DNA from: Zonotrichia leucophrys gambelii
Taxonomy: Eukaryota > Chordata > Aves > Passeriformes > Passerellidae
Length of the DNA stretch: 64,000 bases
Direction: 5' to 3'
Assembly (NCBI RefSeq): GCF_028769735.1
Contig: NC_088186.1
Coordinates: 11,067,001 to 11,131,000 of the forward strand
This document shows, one piece after another, positions 57,001-64,000 of the stretch (positions are counted from its first letter, which is position 1; each line of letters starts with the position of its first letter). A model generated the notes under the pieces. The model worked only from the letters and a program-made list of their open reading frames with translations, made no database searches and was not told the DNA's origin. The position numbers and the translations under genes were made by a program.

Positions 57001-60000
57001 CTTTGGTCCATGAGGACCAAGTTCTGTATTTGTTCCTGCCCTAAGGCCTCATGGCAGGTGGGTGGGGGACAGTGGGTGATGCTGATGCTCTTCATTCTCT
57101 GCTCTGTGCATTTCAGCCCTGCTCCTGCCCTCACTGCAACTTCCCTGCTGTTTTCCATTCTGTCACTGGGAATGATTGTGCCCCACATGTTTGCTCAGCA
57201 GCTTTGTACCTGTCTTCCTGTGGGCAAAAGCAGAAATTCCTTTTGTCAGGGCCTTCTTGTGGGGCCTGAAGAAATGACTTGATGCCCTGCTCTGGCTGCT
57301 CCTTGGAGCTGGGCTGTTGCACTCTCACCGGTGCCCATCTGCTCAGGCTCAGATGAGGAGAATTTTCCTCAAAATATTCTCCCATGGGAAAAGCCTTTAT
57401 GAGAACAGTTACCACAGCTGCTTCTTCCTTTGCAAATGTGGGTGCATTTTCCACTCCTGGGAAAGGAGTGAGAATTGTTCCAGGGGCACCAAATTCCAGT
57501 AGGAGCCATGGAGACTGAGCTGGGACCATGGAGACCAAGCTGAGACCAGTACTCTGTGGACTTAGCAGCATGCAGAGTCCAAATGATGAAGAGCCAGTTG
57601 GGTACTAATCCTGTCAGCCATCCATGGGAGAAACTGCCCCCTGCTTTTGGACACCAGCAGCATTAAGAGTAGAGCCAATATCTGAGTCAGAAAAAAGATG
57701 GAATGGGAGCTGTGTCCTCTGTCCTCCACTCCGTGGTTTGTATGGACTTCTCTTGCCAACACAGGATTTGGGAGCACAGGGGAAAGGACAGGGGTGGGTT
57801 TTAGCATGTGCTGTCAGAGACCATCAGGTGCTTCACATCCTGTTCCTATGGGAAGTGGAAGCTGGGAACCACCAGGTATCTTATTTCAATGATAATGGTG
57901 TGAAATCCACAGGTACTCCTGACAGTGGTAGTCCCTTTAGAAGGTTTGCTCAGTCAGTACTGTATGATTGTGTTCTGTATCAGCCTGAAGTTGAATCCAG
58001 TTATTTACTGCTTCTTTGTCTTTATTTCCTCAGGCAGAATCGGAAATGGCTTTGGATGCAGAGTTCCTGGATGTCTATAAGAACTGCAATGGTGTAGTGA
58101 TGATGTTTGACATCACCAAGCAGTGGTAAGAGACCTTTACTGGCACCATGTGATTCTCCCTTGTTCAGGCAAAACAAATGACTTCCAGATTTCCAGATTC
58201 CCAGTGTAATTTGGAAGCTGATAACCTGCCTAATGAGTTGGAGCAAGCTTGTATCCTTTAAAATAAAAGCTTTATCTTGCGACATGGCTTTTAATACACT
58301 CCTCTCCTGGGCTTGTTCCGAACAAGTGTCCCAGTGGGTTGTGTGCTGCAATTGCTGATATGCTGCTGGCTGAGGCTTGATAATTAGTGCTATCACAGGT
58401 GCTAAGTGCATGTTGCAAACCCCTGCTCACCAGAGCGCAAGGGAAAGAAGGATGCTAGAAATTCCCAAGAAACTGGAATTAGTAAGGATTATTTAGAGGC
58501 CCCAGGCTGTATTAATCTACAGAAGTATTGAACTGTTGGTTTTACACATCTGAGGAGAGTAAGAGAGATAAGGAATCCAGAGTGGAAAGAGGAGGGGGTT
58601 AGAGCTCCTGCTTTATATTTAGGCTGGTGTTGTTCAGGTTTGGTGTGGATCAGTGAGCCTGTGGACAGCTGAAGGGAGGGAATCCTTTCCTTCTGCTGAC
58701 CCCACAGTTTTTCAGGACTGAGATTGCTGTAGGAGATGTGAAGGTTCTGGTGAAAGTGAATTATTGAGCTTTTGAAGTTGGTTTTTAATAAAGAATCATG
58801 CAAACATATTGAGGGTTAATGTGTTTCTCTGATGGGGTAAAGAAGTCACAGACTTGGAAGAATTTTGGAAAAAAAAAATCCTGTTTTTTTTCTTTGTGAT
58901 TTGTGCATGAAACTGCTAACAGAAGGATATTCCCACTTATCTGCTCTGTCATCTGCTCTCTCCCCTCTGATGAAGGACATTTAACTATATTCTGAGGGAG
59001 CTTCCTAAAGTGCCGACCCACGTTCCAGTGTGTGTGCTTGGGAATTACCGGGACATGGGGGAGCACCGGGTCATCCTGCCCGGGGACGTGCGGGACCTCA
59101 TTGACAACCTGAACAGGTGAGCAGGCAGGGAGGAGGGCCCAGCTGCTCCCTGCCATCCCCGAGCAGTGACCATGTCCCTGCCGTGTTCCACATCCATGTC
59201 ACTGCCGTGTTCCACATCCATGTCACTGCCGTGTTCCACATCCCCGTCCCTGCCGTGTTCCCCATCCATGTCACTGCCGTGTTCCCCATCCATGTCACTG
59301 CCGTGTTCCACATCCATGTCACTGCCGTGTTCCCCATCCATGTCACTGCCGTGTTCCCCATCCATGTCCCTGCCGTGTTCCACATCCATGTCACTGCCGT
59401 GTTCCACATCCATGTCACTGCCGTGTTCCACATCCCCGTCACTGCCGTGTTCCACATCCATGTCACTGCCGTGTTCCACATCCCCGTCCCTGCCGTGTTC
59501 CACATCCATGTCACTGCCGTGTTCCCCATCCACGTCCCTGCCATGTTCCACATCCACGTCCCTGCCGTGTTCCACATCCCCGTCACTGCCGTGTTCCACA
59601 TCCACGTCCCTGCCGTGTTCCCCATCCATGTCCCTGCCGTGTTCCACATCCACGTCCCTGCCGTGTTCCCCATCCATGTCCCTGCCGTGTTCCCCATCCA
59701 TGTCCCTGCCGTGTTCCACATCCCCGTCCCTGCCGTGTTCCACATCCACATCCCTGCCATGTTCCACATCCATGTCACTGCCATGTTTCACGAGCATGTC
59801 ACGTGTGCCCTCTGTCCTGCCGCCTGCCTTGGGCTCCCAGTGCTCCTCGTGTCTCACAGCAGCTGCTGACACCATGGGCCCTTTGATCTGGAGCAGATTG
59901 TTTGCCATGCTCCTGGAAGCAGCACGAGACAGCATGTGCCCGGCAGCATGTGCCTTTCAGAAGTGCTGTTCCCAACAAGTCGTCTTCTTTCTGGATAGTC

Positions 60001-63000
60001 CTTCTCCTGTGAGAGAGTCCTCTCCCCATAGCACAGCTGTTCTTTGATCCAAGTGATTGAGCTCCACGAGAGCCAGCCAGTGCAGCTGTGTCCTTGTTCT
60101 GCCTCTGAGCATCCCCCATGCAGCACTTGCAGGGCACAGCCAAGTCAGATGTCCCTCACCAGCCAGACGAGCATTTCCATTAAGCAGAGATTTGAGGTGC
60201 TCTGTTACATGGTACAAAATAGTATTTGTAGGTCAAGATTCAGTAGATGCTGCCTTTGTATATAATTTTATGTTTTCAAGGTATTTTTTAATTTTCCTCA
60301 TTTCTTATTTGTTTATGCATGTGTCAGGCACAAAGAAATGGTGTCAGTTTTAAGTCTTTAGCCATTATGAAATAATTTCTTTACAAAATAATTTCTCAAT
60401 ATTATTTTTGCCTGTCTAATTGTGGTTTTTAAAACTAAAACCTTTACTGTGAAATGAACAACTTGTAAAGCTGTGAATCCCCAGTTTAGGAAACCAACAT
60501 CCCAGTGTCCTGACAGTATTTCTTAGCCTGGCAGGCACGTGACATCGTCACACACCAACAGCCACCTTCTGCCACCCTTCAGTGTGAATTTTGGCTGTAC
60601 ACAAAATAATGAGTCCAAGCAGAATGATGCCCTGGCTCCATTGGAGGGTGGGGAGCTTGTGGGGTGGCTCATGGTGTGTCAGTCAGTCCTGTGCAGGCTC
60701 TGTGGGTTGTGCTGGGTACAGTGTTTTCCTCTCTGCCCGGCACAGGCCTCCCGGCTCCTCCTATTTCCGCTATGCTGAGTCTTCCATGAAGAACAGCTTT
60801 GGCCTCAAGTACTTGCACAAGTTCTTCAACATCCCCTTCTTGCAGCTGCAGGTAAGGCAGGGATGTTATCCTGGTGTGCTGCGTGTGTGGGACAGATGGG
60901 ATTTGCTTCCTTTCTAAGGCAGGAATTTGGTATTTGGGGTTTCATTTGCTGTTAAAGGATCCTGAGTAGATTCTTCTTTTCATTAGAGTTAGTACTACAA
61001 AAGTATGTCAGAACATTAGTGCCTGTGAGTGATTTAAATGTGTCTCTGGTTGCAAGAGGCCAGCTGTGCTGAGTTCCCAATGCTGACCTCTGGAGAAAGG
61101 CTCCATTTTCGCTGGCATGAAAATGGCATCCAGTGGTGCACTTGCCTAGTCAAAAATGTAAAATGCACACACCTGTTAAACTTTGAATTTCAATTCTGTT
61201 CAGTTAAAACTCAGATGAGAAGAGATTTGGCCATTATCTGAGTAGTTCAGGAACCTCTGTTTGCTGAAAATCTTAGCCTTAATGGTAAAGGGCATTAGAT
61301 ATGAGATCCATGTGCTTGCGTCCTGTTCACATGGATCCAGTCTCATATTTCCTTCGTAACTGAGGATTCTTGGGAGGGCTGAGGGAAGGGCAGAGGCTCC
61401 AAAGGGTGGGATTCTCATCTGTGGGCCTTTAGAAGATGGGCTTTTGGGGTGATCCTGCGGGGGTCCTTTGGGATGAGTAGCTAATGCTTTTTGAGGGCAC
61501 ATATGATGTTGTGTGACTGTTTTCTATTTGATAGGGAAAACCCAGGCAGTAGATCTTTATTATCTTTTACCAGTAATTGAAGTGTATGTGTGTATTTTTA
61601 TATAAATAATCCCCAGTGAAATGCTAGTTCAGAAGTAGCTGAGATATATTAGTGGATGTTACCAAGTCCTCAGGCTGCAGAGCAGAAAGAGCCAGGATAA
61701 GAGAATTGAATGTATAAAAGCTCAGTGAAACAAGTCTAACAATTTTTTGAGCGGGAGGTTGTAGAAATATGAGCCGTAAATCCAACCTGGTGTTCAGTGG
61801 GGAAGATTGAAATTTGCCAGCCTGTTTCTGGTGAAATGTTTGGGTTTATGACACTGCACATTTGGAGGCTTTTGGTTGCCTCCGCCCAGTTTTTGGGGCT
61901 TTACTTGATGTCAAACTTCACCTAAGATGGGCTGCATTGGTTTCTCCAGCTCCCCTTGCACTTGTGCCACAGGTTTATGGGCAGTGCCTCATGCTGCTCC
62001 ACAGTAGCTGCCTTGGGGCACTTCACTGCTCCCAGGCACTCACTGGGAACCTTGTGTTGGAGTGCATAGGGACCAGGGCTGGCCCTCATCCAGTGCAGCA
62101 TGAGCTGAATCTGTAGGAAAATCACATCTAGAACTTAATTCCTGAAGGTTCTTCTGGTTCTTCAGAGATCCTTGCCAGCACCAGGCTCCAGAAGGGAGTT
62201 TTTCTCCTTGGAGCAGAGCAGGATTAAAGGAGAGGGATGGTGCCTGGTATGAAATGCACACAGGACTCAGTCAGCCTCAGACATTTCTGTGCCTCTCAGC
62301 CTGCCCTCCACAGCTCTCCAGGGCAGAGTGGTCCAGCTGTGTCTGAGGCTGTCTCTCAGCAGGGTTGGGGTCAGTGTGGTTTTCAATGGCACATTCCTAT
62401 GCTCATTTGATAGTCACACATCTTCCCCAGCAAAAGCAAGGGCTGAAATCCATACCCCCCAGTTCAGAGCTCATCCTCTTTGTCAGCCTGAGCTCTTCAA
62501 TTATTTATCAGTTCCTCTGCAGGGGCAGGATTGGCAAATCCCAGGATGCAGTTGAGCTGTAGGTATATCTGGAAACCCACAAATGGCATCAGGTCACCCA
62601 GGCCTCCAGATGCTGTATTGGAAGGAGACAGGATTCTGCAGACAGCTGAGATTGCCTTTCCCCAGGAAGCCCTTGCAAGTGCCTTTCAGCTAAAGCACTG
62701 GTCTCTAGCATGTTATTTATTCCCTTCTTTTGGGTCATTGCAAAAAATAAGCTGTTTCTTTAATATTTTAGTAACCAGCATGGTAAAATAGAATATATAT
62801 TTTTAAAGTGTTTGAAAGTTTATTAGTAGTGATGAATTTATACAAAATTGATTGCACATCTATTGTTATTAAGTATATATTCTCGATTTATTGTGATCTG
62901 TGAAAATTGAAATAAATAAAACTGGTTTGTGTCTCAGTGCCAAAGTGTAAGGCAAGGCACACCACTTGTTTAATAGACAAGTCTAATTAAAGTCATTATC

Positions 63001-64000
63001 AAAGAGCCTAAGGTAAGCACTGGAGAGCAGTAGCCCTTCTGTCTCTGTTTGTTCAGCTAATTTGCTCAGCATGTATTTCACCTGTCTTAGGAAACTGGGG
63101 ACAAAGAAGCAGCAGATTTGCCCTTTTTTGTCTCATTATTGCTTATGCTGCAAATACTGCAGTAATATGAAATGATGATATCTAACGCTTCTGAGTTCTT
63201 GATTTTCTTGAATTCTGAAATCTAGAATTTGAATTCTCAAGTCCTCATTAGTACTTCTGATGAGGGTAACAACTTTAAATATGAATAGCATATTTTGCTA
63301 AATCTTTCTTGTCCGTAAATGACAATAAAGGAATTGGCATTAAGTAATGACTTCGTAATTCCATGCATACATGTTAATTAAAGTCAAGTTTCCATCTGCA
63401 GAGAGCACTTGAATATGATGAATAAAAATTACTCAGCAAAGAAAAGAGAGATTGCTCCAAGCTCTTAACACAATGGCAAAGGTAAACATGAAGACTCTAA
63501 ATGCTTTGGAAGCAATAAATTAGCTTAAATGATCACAGAAACACATTTCAAGAAGGGCTATGTCTTCCAGTAAATTAGGGTTATCAACTGTGATGAGTCA
63601 CCTGGTCTTACAGTACAAAATAAAAATTACTTAAACTTTTTTTGCTGATTTCAGTCATAGTAGAATCTGACCTGGAAGGCTCAGGCTGTGCTGTGATCAT
63701 TCTCCAGAGCACAGCACTTGGTGTGGTTTGTGTGAGCCAGATGAGTTAATTGCTCTTCAAACCTGTGCAGTGGCTTGATAGCTTCAAAGTTGTCACATCT
63801 GTGAAACCATAGTGCCAGCAGCATGTGCATGTAGAGACTGAACACCATTACTTCATGCAAATGTTTGTCTTCTCAGATGGATATTATTCTGGGAATTATG
63901 TAATAGATCTCCTTTTGGGCTTTAAATTTGATGGGATCTTTCTGCAGTGAGTTCAAGTGTTGTCAGACAGGGAATTAAGAATTCACCATGGTTATTGATG
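38790..64000 (+). CDS. RABL6: RABL6 (RAB-like GTPase 6 / PARF), first seven coding exons, 3' partial
   Basis: Exons: 38790-38919, 46123-46257, 51043-51090, 56906-56958, 58034-58125, 58976-59116, 60746-60851; all GT-AG and phase-consistent, giving 235 residues. The start [14 protein letters not shown] matches the family N-terminus. The GTPase-like domain follows: P-loop GDRNTGKT (50-57), [15 protein letters not shown] in place of the usual Rab DTAG box, [16 protein letters not shown], and [13 protein letters not shown] at the NKxD position, then [24 protein letters not shown]6 is a large (about 730 residue in human), mostly disordered nuclear/cytoplasmic GTP-binding protein linked to ARF binding and growth control. 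The remaining exons must lie beyond 64000, since no continuation is seen in 60852-64000. Confidence 0.96.
42721..42761 (+). other. RABL6: Candidate 41-nt cassette (poison) exon in RABL6 intron 1
   Basis: A strong pyrimidine tract and cccacag end at 42720, and a perfect donor gtaagt starts at 42762. The 41 bases are open in the frame set by exon 1 (14 codons including the split one). Joining them to exon 2 would place TGA as the very next codon. It is a prediction from splice-site quality only. Confidence 0.35.
44400..44725 (+). mobile_element. CR1 LINE fragment in RABL6 intron 1, + strand
   Basis: Recognisable CR1 3'-region phrases run in order: gtaacagaaggggaaacag, ggcagtggtggagtccccat, ccctggagggatttaaaaac, tgtggatgtggcacctggg, gacatggtttattggtgg and gatcttaaaggtctttttc. 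It ends with atcattctgtgattg. About 325 bp is preserved. Confidence 0.88.
46123..46257 (+). CDS. RABL6: RABL6 coding exon 2 (P-loop)
   Basis: The acceptor is tcttttctctag and the donor is gtaaga. It encodes [19 protein letters not shown] and the effector-like segment [19 protein letters not shown]. It contains the only G1 motif of the protein. Confidence 0.96.
46258..51042 (+). other. RABL6: RABL6 intron 2 (4.8 kb)
   Basis: No gene is recognised. It contains a perfect 14-bp inverted repeat at 48005-48035 with a third partial copy just after it. Otherwise it is ordinary AT-moderate intron DNA. Confidence 0.6.
48005..48035. repeat. Perfect 14-bp inverted repeat with 3-nt loop
   Basis: GTGTTTCTTTTACA (48005-48018), ATA, TGTAAAAGAAACAC (48022-48035). 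A related copy, gtttcttttaca followed by cat and tgtaaaac, lies at 48039-48061. It could be a structured RNA hairpin in the intron or a slippage product. Confidence 0.85.
51043..51090 (+). CDS. RABL6: RABL6 coding exon 3
   Basis: A 48-bp exon encoding [15 protein letters not shown] between a ttgtgcttccag acceptor and a gtaaga donor. Confidence 0.95.
51091..56905 (+). other. RABL6: RABL6 intron 3 (5.8 kb)
   Basis: Unremarkable intron; no exon, RNA gene or clear mobile element was recognised on either strand. Confidence 0.55.
56906..56958 (+). CDS. RABL6: RABL6 coding exon 4
   Basis: A 53-bp exon encoding [18 protein letters not shown]; the acceptor is ttctttttaag and the donor is gtgagt. Confidence 0.95.
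56959..58033 (+). other. RABL6: RABL6 intron 4 (1.1 kb)
   Basis: No additional feature was recognised. The open frames on both strands have no family character. Confidence 0.55.
58034..58125 (+). CDS. RABL6: RABL6 coding exon 5
   Basis: A 92-bp exon encoding [20 protein letters not shown] and [10 protein letters not shown], ending two bases into a Trp codon. Confidence 0.96.
58126..58975 (+). other. RABL6: RABL6 intron 5 (0.85 kb)
   Basis: No additional feature was recognised beyond a good pyrimidine-rich acceptor. Confidence 0.55.
58976..59116 (+). CDS. RABL6: RABL6 coding exon 6
   Basis: A 141-bp exon encoding [20 protein letters not shown] and [18 protein letters not shown]. Its donor is followed within about 55 bp by a 24-bp minisatellite. 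Confidence 0.96.
59171..59802. repeat. 24-bp minisatellite in RABL6 intron 6, 26 units in register
   Basis: The unit catgtcactgccgtgttccacatc repeats every 24 bp from 59171 to 59794 with no length slip (units at 59171 + 24k, k = 0 to 25), then a partial unit to 59802. Variation is confined to a few positions: catg/cacg/cccg, cac/ccc before tgcc, and cacatc/cccatc. Because 24 is a multiple of three and no unit carries a stop in several phases, frames of 228-296 codons are open on both strands. They are not genes. Confidence 0.97.
59803..60745 (+). other. RABL6: RABL6 intron 6, after the minisatellite
   Basis: Ordinary unique sequence leading to the acceptor ctgcccggcacag. No additional gene was recognised. 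Confidence 0.5.
60746..60851 (+). CDS. RABL6: RABL6 coding exon 7
   Basis: A 106-bp exon encoding [20 protein letters not shown] and [15 protein letters not shown], ending in phase 0 before gtaagg. Confidence 0.96.
60852..64000 (+). other. RABL6: RABL6 intron 7, to the window edge
   Basis: No continuation exon of RABL6 is found here, so the intron exceeds 3.1 kb. From about 62750 the sequence becomes strongly AT-rich with many TAAT/ATTA words (for example 62980-63005 and 63330-63385), which could mark a conserved element or simply AT-rich intron. Confidence 0.55.

Noticed and set aside
59045..59935. 296-codon reverse-strand open frame of [12 protein letters not shown] repeats
   Set aside because: It is produced by the 24-bp minisatellite, which leaves several frames open on both strands, and its end runs antisense through RABL6 exon 6.

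Overview
The window is vertebrate nuclear DNA, almost certainly from a bird and plausibly a passerine. It carries 5'-truncated CR1 LINEs ending in the avian TTCTGTGATTCTGTG-type 3' tail, it is GC-rich with compact genes, and all coding is on the + strand with GT-AG introns. The gene content (EXD3, NRARP, an AMBP-type lipocalin/Kunitz gene, RABL6) corresponds to human 9q34 and, from general knowledge of synteny, to chicken chromosome 17.

Layout: (1) 1-9.2 kb holds the last two coding exons of EXD3 (Mut7-C RNase/zinc-ribbon end), separated by an 8.4 kb intron. (2) 9.2-17.1 kb is gene-free flank with one CR1, an orphan CpG island, CSL-like and AP-1-like sites. (3) 17.1-20.6 kb is the single-exon Notch feedback gene NRARP, with a CpG-island promoter, a possible overlapping uORF and a 2.9 kb 3' UTR. 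(4) 20.6-31.8 kb is gene-free: a 436 bp TGGA microsatellite, AT-rich islands that look like candidate conserved elements, a CR1 and two small CpG-rich patches. (5) 31.86-37.44 kb is a complete 10-exon AMBP-type gene of 346 codons encoding alpha-1-microglobulin, an RARR processing site and a two-Kunitz bikunin. (6) 38.4 kb to the right edge is the 5' part of RABL6: seven coding exons covering the GTPase-like domain, and the gene continues past the window.

The genes do not form one pathway. EXD3 and NRARP keep the order and orientation seen in mammals. The AMBP-type gene lies beside RABL6, which in mammals is near a lipocalin cluster. The most notable observations are a perfect SOX-OCT composite motif overlapping the TATA-like box of NRARP, a possible 20-codon uORF overlapping the NRARP start as ATGA, loss of the Ser-Gly chondroitin attachment dipeptide in bikunin with a Ser at the first Kunitz P1 site, a well-formed 41-nt potential poison exon in RABL6 intron 1, and a strictly in-register 24-bp minisatellite beginning 54 bp after RABL6 exon 6. 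No novel multi-gene system was found. All motif and repeat calls were made by eye without alignment.
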